Positions 9,282 through 20,512 of a DNA stretch of 64,000 nucleotides are shown one piece after another (positions within the stretch are counted from its first letter, which is position 1; each line of letters begins with the position of its first letter). Made by a program: the position numbers and the translations under genes. The notes under the pieces were generated by a model. The model did no database searches, was not told where the DNA came from, and saw nothing but the letters and a program-made list of their open reading frames with translations. Source of the DNA: Larimichthys crocea (taxonomy: Eukaryota; Chordata; Actinopteri; Sciaenidae); NCBI RefSeq assembly GCF_000972845.2, contig NC_040016.1, positions 12,668,701-12,732,700 on the forward strand. Reading direction: 5' to 3'.

Positions 9282-12200
9282 CTGAGTGAGAAAGAGACAC
9301 AGAGTTTGAAGAATTTAGAGTATGCAAAAGAGTAATGAGGAACATGATAATGCAGAGGGAGAATATAAACAAGAAAGACCAAAAGGAGGCATGACGGAAG
9401 TTGAATTAAACGTCCTGAATTCAAGTAAGAGGGTGCGATTATGCAGCACATGCTAAAACAGAGGTTCAAAAGTAACACATCAAACCCTCTCCAGACTCAC
9501 AGCTCCCTCTCAGCCGTGGCCACAGGTGTTTAAGAAATTCAGATAAATGCTGAGTGACAGACTCTGGAGAGGGTAGTGGGTAAGTGAGAGACAGCAGTCT
9601 GATAAGACTTAATAAAATATCAGACGCACACGTCTGAGACGTGCTCCTCACTTCCATCCCCTGTGAAACGCCTCCCAACCCTAGAGGGGGGAAACAGGCA
9701 AGAAAAAAGGAGCAGGAAACTAAAGGAAAGGACACAGGGAACTGAGGAGTGAACTAGTGGACAGGAATAGATTTGAAATAGATTAGAGGAGGTCTTGGGT
9801 TGAATTTTAGTCCAGTGAGGGGAATCCATGCCAGCAACAGAGGAACAATATGTCATAATGATTTATATTGCGCACATAGGGGTAGGGGTAGAAGGTCTGT
9901 TACAGAAGGATGAACACTTTTCATAAAAACCAGAGACAAATGACATATACAGGCAGTCCCTGATGACAAATTTGTAATTCAACCTCAATATCTTATAAGA
10001 TAGAGGAGCACAGCAGAGAAAGGTCGCAACCTGGTTAATACAGGAGAGATCAGCTAATTAATCAAACAGTGACACGGTATGAAATGTAGAACTATTTTAT
10101 TAACAAACAATTATTAATAAATGATTATTAAATCAGTTGATCAACTTTCCAAATATATGCTTCATGACTATAAGTCACTAAATTGTGGACTGTTCTTGAA
10201 TTAAAAAGCAATTTAAGATCCGGAAACTTTGGCATTTTATAGACAATTAATTAATTTATTGTGTCCATAAATTTTAGCTGAGCTAAGAGTCAAGTCATTT
10301 ATCTAATTGTCATGTGGATAAAGGTTGAGATCAAGTATTTCTTTTTCGTAAATATGTGTCAGCCAATTTGCAAATATCAGCGAATGCTTTGCTGCAAACA
10401 GAAAAAGTTCAGGTTGTGTGCTTGTTTTGTTGGAGAAGTCCTCAAAGAACAACGATCTTAACTCTTTAATTAATTTTTGATTGTTAAATTACGTATTTCA
10501 TTTTAGGGTGTTCACTAACATGCCCCAAATACATGGGAATGTTATTAGTTTTGTAAATGAACTACTGAACAAACACACAATGAATATTCGTTTGATTGCA
10601 TAATCCCTCCAACAGTTGTTGAGACGTTTCATTCTGAACCACAAGACTTGTGGTTGACTGGTGGTGACTATGAATGTCTGTAACAAGATTTCATGGTAAT
10701 CCATCCAATATAAATTTCAGTCTGGACCAAAGTGGTGGAGCAACAAACATTTCCATCCCTAGAGTCAGGCTGCTAGCATGGCTGCAAAATATTACCAGTA
10801 AAAAAAGTATTGTGTGGCCTTAATTTTATGCAGATCCTTATAAAACTTTATGTAATTATGTAAAATTCAAGTTCAAGTGTGCATGCAACCGAATATGGAT
10901 GTGTGTGTGTGTTAGTGTGCATGTGTGTGACTTAAAGAGAAAAATAGAGAAGGTCTCTGCAGGCCTGCAGCCAGACGTTGTGGGGCTGCAGCAGCTCCGA
11001 TAAGAGAGGAAGGGACAGTCCATCGGTCTCTGTCGACTCAGGACTATGGAAACACACCGAGCAGCTCTGTGCTGCATGTGACAAAAACAGTTTGTTTCCC
11101 TGAGAGAGCAATCTTTCACGACCTTCTTGCAGCCCAAATCCGCTTATTCATCTGTTTACCTACAGGCTCTCCTATATTTGTCGTGGGGAGCCCAGCTGCA
11201 GCGCTCGATGCCATGGGTGAGCAGGAGTGAGCATTTTTGAGGTGCTTTGTTATGTTCATCTTCATCTTCAACTGTCAACAGGCTGTTTAAATTATCTGCT
11301 GCTATCGCTGTGATTTGCCAATTTGAACCTTTTCTCGATTTTGGCAGCTTAGTATGATGTAGCATCAAACACACAGCGTTGTGTCATATTTAGTCTACTG
11401 TAAGTGAATTAAAAACTGTGTTAGGATTCTGTCTTGAGGCATATTTACAGCGGATTTAGTGAGACATGTGTAATTCACAGAGAAATCACGAACGTAATTC
11501 TCCAAAATCCAATTTTGCATTCATTCCAGACATTATCCCTTCAACCAATAATAAACACAGACCTACAAACGTACACACTCACAGGCTGAAGTATACACAA
11601 ACACACTCACACACCTCTTTCTAGTTTATTGGCTCAAATTGGGGGTAAAATCTAGGCAAAGAAAACTTCCCGAGATCGTCCAATCTTTGAATATGTGAAA
11701 AAAAAAGAAGCATGGACACAAAAGGTGCTTCAGTGGCACGAACAGGCATAAACCATCCACCTATAGATGATTTACCTCCACATACACATTTTGTACAATC
11801 TAAAAAAGCAATTTAAAGTGACAGGAGTCATATAAAACATGCACTGCAGTCACTGCCACTGCAATCTGGGTTCTCAGCTCTGACCCTTGAGTGGCCAAAC
11901 TCCCACAGAAGACGAGAAGTCCACTCTACTTCTTCGTATTCTGCAGTAGCCCATTCAATTAACTGTTCATCCAAGCCTCCCACTAAAATGTCCATCAAAG
12001 CCAGCCAGGACCAGGCCGTCACTCCTTGTCCCCTTTTCCCCTCGCATAGCCGAGCTGTCACAAGTCAGCACACAGACACACAGAGCGAGGGAGGTGTGCA
12101 CAGTGGCTGTTGGCTGATGATTAGGATTGAAAGAAAAGCAGAGGCATCGTTCTCTGCTTGGGAAAGTGAAGTGGAGGCTGGAAATGTGTGGATTGGTGAT

Positions 12201-14914
12201 CAAAGACCTGAACTAGTCTCCTATGCACTGTATGCAGGATTAAAGTGGACCCATTTATATACATGAATGATCAAAGATGCTTAAAGTGAGCTGTGCTGGA
12301 ATATTGAGTTTGGATGAGAAGTTAAATTTAAAGTTGCTCTTGTTGCAAAAAAAAAAAAAACTCCATGTTATTTTAAAAGCAGCTTGAGACTAACTATTCT
12401 CAGCACATCCAAATTAGACCCGGTCTTGATTGGCTCGCATCATTTAACAATCACTTTCCAATTTAACAGAAAGTGAACTGATAAACCAGTGACAGTACTT
12501 CCTACATTTAGAGTTTTCTGATTATGATGCCTCCAGTCTCATATAAATTCAGAATTTAATGGGTTCAAGGCAGTGGTGTAGCAGTGCCTGAAGAAGTCAG
12601 TATACTCTTTATTTATTCCTTCAAATTTTTTAAGTGGCTCAAGCAGCAAAGGATAAACTCCCTGTGTTGAAACTGTGACATGTAAGACTGTTGCATATTT
12701 AGCTCACATATAAATCGACCAGTAACATTTGCATATTGTCACTGAACTGCAGAGTTTTCAACAGCTACTGACCCACAGGCAGATATGACAACTACATAAT
12801 ATTGTATTTGGAGTTAAGTATTCCTTATTCTGTCATTCAATCATGAAACAATCACTTTCCGTTTCCAATGGACAACTTTGTGATGCCTTCACCATCCTAG
12901 GAAACATTCAGCTTACTGAACACTACTGAATGACCAGTGAATGAATCAGAGGGGATTTGGAAGTGAGTATATCCAATATATAAAATATAAAATATGAAAA
13001 AAGTTCATATCTTTTCTATCCTCCAGCTATCCATGCCGATCGTTTCAGTTTTGTTTATTTTGAGATATCTGTGTCTGAGATTTCTCACACACCCTCAATA
13101 CTATAGTGGTGAATAGATGAATGGATGATTATTTACTTTTATTGTCTAAATTCAATAATTCATTGTTAATTTCTCAGAAAATAATCAAAAATGTCCAAAA
13201 TATTGAGTCAATATTTAAACAGACAGTCCAAAATTCAGTTTCTAAAGACATAAGTCTGAGGAAAGCAATAAAATATTTTCAACAGAGAAAAATAACAATG
13301 GTTGATTGATTGTTGATCAAAAAACATCTAAAACATCTAAAAATATTTCTGTTATATGTGAATCATTTAAATATAAATTTCTAATGGTTTTGAGTATGAT
13401 GAATAGCCCAGAAAAAACAAAACTATAAACACCAACATGGCTACCTCTAAAGGTAAAGTGATAAAATATATATGTATTTGTAATTCAAACACCAAATATC
13501 AAACAAATTGAAAAACACTGGTTCAACAGACCATAGAAAGTAAAACCATGAAAGCAATGCGGGACGCTTGAGAAGGGTGTCAAAAATCTCTGCAGTGACA
13601 GCAGCCAACTGTTCTGCCCTGAGGAGTTACGATGTGCATGCCTGTCAGTTTTCCACCTCAGTCTCCCTGACAATTCAAATCTGTGTAATTTTAGTTAGTA
13701 CAGCGGTTCCACTCAGCTATTTCTGTCCTAGACAAAGCGAGAGGAGCTGCTGCTGCCTTTCCCTCTCCTTTAATCTCTCAGGTACAGTAAGTGATAACAA
13801 GGTCAAACATACACTATTTTGTATCTTTACAACTACAACCAAATCATATGAACACTCTCCTGTTGAAGGAATCAAGAGTAAATGAACACAAATCAATCAA
13901 ACCTTTTTAAAACAGCTGCCTTTCCTCTGATTGTCATTTACTTAGAGGTCACATTTTTCTTGCATCGGTAACCTTGTAAATAGAAACATAACATACTATG
14001 CAAAGAGTTATGCTGTATTGTTGTTTACAAGGTCAGTACTGCTGCACTGCAGCTGTGTGACAGGCAGGTCAAGATAGGAGAGGGGGGCTGCTCGGGCTGG
14101 TTTAACAGCTTTAGCTACCATGGAGCAAACATGTTCTCAAGCTGCTGTCTATCTGCTTCTGCCTTACGCAGAAGACAACATGGTAAAACACTGATCATGT
14201 GTGGTGTCCATGAGCTTCCATTAAACCGTATAAAAAGTACTGACCACCATATAAACAACAAAACACAGAGGTACACAGTACAGTATTTGAAAATAGAGTC
14301 TGAAGGTGTTTTGTTTGCTCATGCAGACTTTTCACTGTTTTCTTCTTCCCTGTTGACTCTTGTGGTGTTGCTGCACAGGTGTATTGCTCTATTATAAGGT
14401 GGAGAGAAGTTGTGTATATGAGAGGGATGTTCAGACGTGTTGTAGCTAAAGGATGAAAACAGTAATGCCTCTCTACAGAAAGTGCTGAGGGATTTTGTAC
14501 TATAGCATTGCACAAGGTGCAGCTAATACAGCAGGGCATCAAAGCAACGTGGATTAATGCCACATTTTTGGCACAAATTACTGTGCAGCAAGTCGACTAA
14601 ATCAGTAAACATAACGACACCTATATCAAAGTTTTGTTTAAACAAAATTCTAAGCAACATGACAAATGTTCATTGGGGGGAAAAACAGCAATATAACAGA
14701 AGCTTTTGTGTAACTCGCTGATAGGAGCAGAGGTGTTTTAAAGCAACAAGAAATGTTTTCAAAATGCTTCATCAAAGTCTTATAATGAGCGGTTCTTTCA
14801 TACGCTCTTTTTCTATTGATAAACTTTACCTAGAATGAACCAATGAAAACATGAAAAACGTGTGTCCCGCTCAGAGGCTTCCAGCAAAACGGGAAACATT
14901 ACGTAAGTGTGTAC
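9282..14914. other. large kazn intron, 3' part
   Basis: This stretch shows no supported exon. It holds AT-rich intron sequence, part of a teleost dispersed repeat at about 10600-10790, an A14 run near 12347, and at about 13120-13400 and 10080-10260 sequence resembling a frequent fish repeat (AATCAATTGATTAAT-like text). The many short open frames on both strands lack family resemblance and splice support. Confidence 0.5.
10600..10790 (+). repeat. teleost dispersed repeat, copy 1
   Basis: It contains TTTCAGTCTGGACCAAAGTG GTGGAG, also present in the same orientation at 60750-60776, followed by CATTTCCATCCCTAGAGTCA. The text is familiar from many fish genomes. Boundaries are approximate. Confidence 0.6.
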
Positions 14915-15000
14915 CTGCATTGCAGCTGATTGTGTTGACTCGAACTGTCATCCTCCCCGAGGGGGAGCGAGCCAGCGCCGCGTCTTTGTAACCACTTGTG
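14860..15000 (-). promoter_or_regulatory. CpG-rich island-like patch, possible internal kazn promoter
   Basis: About ten CpGs fall within roughly 140 bp in an otherwise CpG-poor intron. It overlaps and precedes (gene sense) the candidate first exon at 14915-14951. No TATA box is evident. It is smaller than a formal CpG island. Confidence 0.3.
14915..14951 (-). CDS. candidate alternative first exon of kazn (12 codons)
   Basis: On the minus strand an ATG at 14951-14949 (context GGGAGGATGA, purine at -3) opens a frame reading MTVRVNTISCNA. It ends at GCAG^GTACAC in phase 1, the phase needed to join exon B (Val65 rebuilt as G+TG). An in-frame TAG lies 18 codons upstream with no other ATG between. 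The leader region (14940-14995) is unusually rich in GC and CpG for this intron (GACGCGGCGCTGGCTCGCTC), as expected of a promoter-proximal exon. Kazrin is known to use alternative N-termini upstream of the VLLREEV block. I do not recognise these 12 residues as a known isoform, so this is inference from phase, start context and composition. Confidence 0.35.
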
Positions 15001-15808
15001 AGCTAAATGATATGATGACCACCAGACTGAATTAGCTCCTCCTTATGTTGACCTCAATGACACATTAAGTCATATCTTTCTCACTGTCATACTTCAGTGA
15101 TGCATTTCATCTCGAATATGGCTGTTTATGAACTCCCTGCTCTACAATAATGTGAATTATCAAGTCATGACCAGAGTATTTGTTATCAAAGCCACAAGTC
15201 CTGCAACACTAAGCTTTTTGTGTTGAGTTCTGCACAGTAAGGCCATAATAAAAGATGTCTGCCGGACAAAAAAAGCACCAATAAATATAAGCTGACAACT
15301 CTCTGAAACAAGCTTTGCAAGTAAAATTCACTTATTGTTAATTAAACAGCATCTTGGTTGCACGATTACAAGCACCAGAGGATCCACAGGCTAGGAAATT
15401 AGGAAAATGCACATCTTCTGTATGGTTAATAATAGTGGATACGGCATATTAGATTGTAATTACATCTGCATGTTTATCTCGTTTTTACCTGATGGGTTAA
15501 ATCAACTAATTAAGGACAAAAACTAATCACAGTTAAGTTTAAACATTTTATAATTCACCAAATGCAGCCTGTGAGTGGATGATGCGGAAATCAAAAGCTT
15601 GCAGCACTACTGTGGAAAATGAAGACCAGAAGGCAAACAGCAGCTTTGGCATCATATTCTGTATGTAATATTATCTAATCAGTTATGAGCATATCATTAT
15701 ATTAGTCTGTGCAGTGAAGTGTCTTCCCCTGTTGCTGCTGGATTAGGTACTTGATTTGTGTTTGTGTGGTCGTGCGTGCGCGTGCATGCGCATTTGTACA
15801 TTTTCCAA

Positions 15809-15830
15809 GTGTGTGTGTGTGTGTGTGTGT
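15809..15830. repeat. (GT)n microsatellite
   Basis: Eleven GT units in a row, preceded by a GTGCGTGCGCGTGCATGCGC alternating purine-pyrimidine stretch. Confidence 0.95.
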
Positions 15831-17929
15831 CTGCTCACAGCTGGCTATTTCTGCACTGTATTATGATAGTCTGCTGAGCTCTAGCCTGTACTAATTACAG
15901 TATAAAGATCATTTGAGATTGCTTTGGGAGAGGCCAGCTTCAGCTCTTAATTAAACTCATCATGCAGGTAACATTGTAGCTTTAACAGGCAAGAAAATAG
16001 AGCGTGGACTTAAATACACCCTGCGAGTTATGTATAGGTGACAAGTCTTTGATGAGTCCTTCCTCATACCGCATGACACTGTCCGTCTCAAGAGAACAAC
16101 ACTTCAGTACTGCACATGAGAAAGTAAACTTTAATATAGTATATAGTATGTAGCCATCTACTCCAAGAGCAATTTAGCAAATGCTTTGTGATGTGACTGG
16201 CACAGCCTCACAGACCATAGCCGCAGACTGATAGTCTGCAACAAATACATTTTCTTACAAGACCTCATATTGGTAAAATATCTGTTTGGATTTCCTCCAA
16301 AAGAAACATCCTACAATCCTCTGTTACTCTGTTACAAGTGAAGACAAAAGGACGGCCCAAATACCCTTTAAGGATTTATGATAGAATAGCATCAAATCAG
16401 CTCCAAAATGAAAACTGACAGAAGGACAGAAAGGAGGGAAAGGGAGAGTGAGAGAGTGAGAGAGAGAGAGAAAAGACTGAGACTGAGAGGCATCTCAAAT
16501 AAACCCATTCATTCTGTCAGCAGCTCCCTGCTGAGTCTCAAATCACAGGGCGGTCGGGTGGGTGGGTGGCAGAGGTAGGCTGCAGCGATAAGGAGATTTT
16601 TTAATCATTGGAAGGATTATATTTAGCTTCTTTATTGTTAAATTTGTACTATAGTCACAGGAGGAACTCACGCAGTAATAGAACAGGGGTTGAATGGACC
16701 TATGGGGGTTGTATAGTGTCAGATTTGACATGCTTAAGCTACAAATATCTGTAAAAGCAGTGACAAGCCCTCATCTCATACACCAGGAGATTGGAAAGAA
16801 CACAGAGCAACACCTAATGCCTGATGCCTCCACACACTGAGACTCTAAGCACTATATTTTCTGCTTGCTCAAAAGGCCCTGCATGTAAGGGTCAGGTCCA
16901 TTTCCTTCTCAGGGTATTACTCTGCCTCTCTATAATACATGCGGGCATAAATAATGCATGTTGCTGGCTCTCAAACTTACCTGGCTGGAGTTTTCACCAC
17001 TTAATGGTAATTCATCATGGTCTATAGATGAAACACTCTCCGGATCAATACATTTCTAAAATTAAAATATACGATCGTTTTATAATTTTTCCTCTGCAAA
17101 ATGCGGATTTCAGTTGATGCATCTGTATACAGCATCGATGTGTGTGTCATACCTGGCGTACAGTATATCTGTGCAAGTATACAGTATCTATTGGGAGCAG
17201 CTTCCATTAATTAATTGCCTGTGGGTTTACTTTACAACTGAGGTCAGTGCAAGGATGCCAAGTGCAGATAGCTGTAATTGATTCACACGTTTTATTATGT
17301 GCAGATTAGGCATGCTGCCAAGGATGTGCCACAGGAAGAGCATTGAGAACTTGGACACGGCTATTTAGATTTCGAAAACTGTTGTCAAGAACTGCATTTT
17401 GCAAAACATAGCCTCCAGTGTCACTTGACACTGGTATCATCCACTGTGTGCTGTGAATGAGCCAGTGATTAAGCAAATTAACCTGGCTGACATGGCGACA
17501 TGAGACAGAGGGTCCTTTGACTCGTGTCAGCAAATCTATGATAATGAGGTGAATTCATACGGTTGTAAACTGTTGGATGTACAAGCATCAGATAATCCAG
17601 TTCTCCATCCAGTCAACCACGATGAGCCTGATCCCAACGAGGCTCCACCCTCTCATTTCAGTGACATGTTTGAGCAGCGAATCAATGTGTTCAAGCAGTT
17701 TGGACTCAAATATTGGCTCAGTTCCAGGATCCCCCTCCTTAAGCTGTAAACACTGAACACTCACACACTTTAACTGACTTAGTGTAACCTGTGTCAAGTG
17801 TTGTTGAGTGCTCAACAGTGAGAGGACTCTGTATGACAAGTGCATAGCAAATTTGTGTATGAGGGACTTTATGAGATTATGTTACATGGACAGAGGTTTG
17901 AGGCTGATATTTCAGATCCTAGTGAATTT

Positions 17930-18215
17930 ACAGGAGCAGCTCAACATTTCTGCACTTTCTTACCAAAAGTCAGATGGTTAGATGTTATGGTAACTATGTA
18001 GCTTAGTTTAGCACAGAGACTGGAAACATGGGGCTCTGTTTAAAGCAAATAAAATCTAATTACCGGCACCTCTAAAGATCACTGATAAATGTTGTTTAAT
18101 CATTACTAAAACCAAACTTGGAGTTGTGTTTTTAAGGGCAGTTATATGTCGGACTATTTCTTAGTAAGGACCAGCAACTTCCTGAAGTTATATTTCATAT
18201 GTACAGTAAGCTATA
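17930..18215. repeat. degenerate copy of a percomorph dispersed repeat
   Basis: GCTTAGTTTAGCACAGAGAC, CACCTCTAAAGATCACTGAT and CAGCAACTTCCTGAAG correspond in order to the internal text of the element family at 2532-3446. The termini are too decayed to place. Confidence 0.55.
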
Positions 18216-19208
18216 ATGTGTTATTAAGTGAGCTAATTAAGTGTGTCAATATTTTCAGGACTATTATTAAAAGAAATTGAAATGTTTGTTGTTATTTCGT
18301 TTTTAACAGACAAAATCAACATATTTGGAAGTCACCACCTTACCACCATGTAAAGTGTGAATAAATGGCTCAGAAAGTTGACCAGAGAGTCCTCAAACTC
18401 TTGCTGATTTCACAATGTGACAGCCCTGAGTCCCTGTGGAGCATGTGTCAAAGTCTATAAAGTCCATAAGTGTGAGCACTAACATTGGATGACCGGAGTA
18501 ATCAGCAATGGGGGCTTTGTCCATGATGTTGACCAACTTGTACTGTTTAAGCCACTGAGGAACAAAATGCCACAGGGCCTGTTGTCCCTGTTTTAAATGT
18601 GTATTGAGGACTAAACATCTGTCGGAAACAGCAGGATCTGGTCTGTGGAGAACTGGGAATCTACATCATTAGATACACAACCTCCCTCATGTCCTGGGGC
18701 AGAGCAGAATAATCTCGCAAGCTGCATGAGGTGCCTGCTCTGCAGCCGGAGCTGCTACTGAAGCTTACAGTATGTAGCGAATGTTAAAAAGGCTTGCTGA
18801 TGAGTTTAAATCGTGTGAAATATGGCAATAAATACCTGTTCTGAGCTCGTTAATATTCTTAGTCTTAGATTTATGGAGGTGAAAATGTCACGGTCCTTGA
18901 TTAGCTCAGAGTAGCTACAGCTTGTGCAGAGACTGCTTAAAGCAAAACAAAACAAAATTATGGAGACGTGCCACATCGTGGCACATTGTCTCTTATGGTC
19001 TTGTTGAAGGACTTTACAACAAAACTGTGAGTGTGACGCTTATGGAGACCATCTGTCTGTTACAGTGCAATCTGTTAAACTTATCTTCAGTGATTTTGAG
19101 CAGCGATCTCAGGGTGCATCAGCTGCAGCGGGAGTCACGTGAAACACAGTGGGATCAAACTCATCTGTAATCATTTCTAAACCGACACACATGCATATGA
19201 ATGTGTAG

Positions 19209-19229
19209 ACACACACACACACACACACA
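19209..19229. repeat. (AC)n microsatellite
   Basis: About ten AC units. Confidence 0.95.
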
Positions 19230-20428
19230 TAGACACAACATAAAAAAACAGTTCATGACATCTAAGGAGAAGATAAAGATAAATTCTCAAAGACATTTAT
19301 CCCTCCCATGGGATTTAAAAGACTTCAAAAAGCTATAGCTTCTCTTAACATCTTCAATCAGCCATACTGCATCTTCACATGCTGAGTAACACGTCTTGCT
19401 TCCCACATTAATCCAAACACATGAGCTAATGTGGATATTATTGTCCCTCAGTGATAGTTTCTCTCAAGCTTTAGTATGTCTACTGAGCCACTAAAGCCTA
19501 ATACTGCACAGTATCTGACCGAATACCACCACACTCATTTACAATGCTTGTAGAAGATTAACAGATTACCATGTCCATATGAACACGTCATATCTGGGTC
19601 AGCATTTAGTTCTTATCTTAATAAAACAATGAATAAGACATGGGATATGGAGCAGATTTAAATAAATCTGCATTAAACAGCTGTACCAAAGAACTGATGG
19701 ACAAAAGTAAAACATGATGAATTGTAACCTAAAACAACAACAACAAACCTATTAAGATCACGGTATATTCTTATTAATCTATACAGTATATCATGTTTAA
19801 AAGTAAAAGCAGTGTGTTTATGATTTGACTGAAGCACAGTGAGAAGGAAATTATGTTTATGCAGTAACATGTTTTAATGTTGCAGCTTGTTGACTACTTC
19901 ACAAGGAAGTTAAACAATTAGTCAGGTAATCAATTAATTAATGAATTAGTTGACCACCAGAAATCTAACTGTGTTGATATTGGAAAGTAGTTTTTATGAC
20001 TTTTTAATCAAAACAGCAAAGGTTATCCAGTTCTAGATTCTCAAACAATGTTTTACTTTCTCATTTATTTTATGATTAAATTAAATCAAATTGAAAATCT
20101 CTGTATTTGGGGCTGTTTGTCTGAACAAAACAACAGTTTAAAGCCTTCAGCACAGGCTAAAGGAACTGGGCATTTTTCACTATTTGCTGACTTTTCTTAG
20201 ACTCAAAAAAATGAAGTGATATAAAAATAAAAATGACACAAAGATTAACTGATAATAAATGTAATAATTCAGTTTCAGTAATGAAGTATTCTAGTTGTGA
20301 CACTCATGAATGAATGTAAGTCCTCTGACACACCTCCGAGTCAAGCCACTTTTGTGGCCTAGAGTGTTCCTCCGACAAACACAAGCAACGTCTTTCCTCC
20401 TCTATTTCCCTTTCTATCTATCACTCAC

Positions 20429-20480
20429 CGGCCTTTCCCTCCTCCTCCTTCTCCTCCTTCTCCTCCTTCTCGGACCTCAT
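20429..20480 (-). CDS. candidate alternative exon of kazn (17 codons, Glu/Lys-rich)
   Basis: From the ATG at 20480-20478 (GAGGACATGA, G at -3) the minus strand reads MRSEKEEKEEKEEEGKA and ends at GCCG^GTGAGT, a strong phase-1 donor compatible with exon B. The frame is also open upstream to an AG at 20514-20513; from there an 84-nt segment (20429-20512) would be a phase 1-1 cassette beginning VESSGACAEED that could sit between exons A and B. Either use keeps the frame and would add a charged helix next to the coiled coil. The weakness is that the Glu/Lys run comes from a purine-rich microsatellite-like tract, so the open frame is less informative; the donor and phase are the main evidence. Confidence 0.33.
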
Positions 20481-20512
20481 GTCCTCCTCGGCACAGGCTC
20501 CACTCGACTCCA

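Larger units (their letters stand above)
14952..20428. other. large kazn intron, segment 2
   Basis: No supported coding sequence. It contains a GT microsatellite (15809-15830), a GA-rich patch at about 16440-16475, a degenerate copy of the inverted-repeat element family (17930-18215), an AC tract (19209-19229) and, at about 19910-20260, text like the AATTAATTAAT teleost repeat. The rest is unrecognised intron. Confidence 0.5.
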
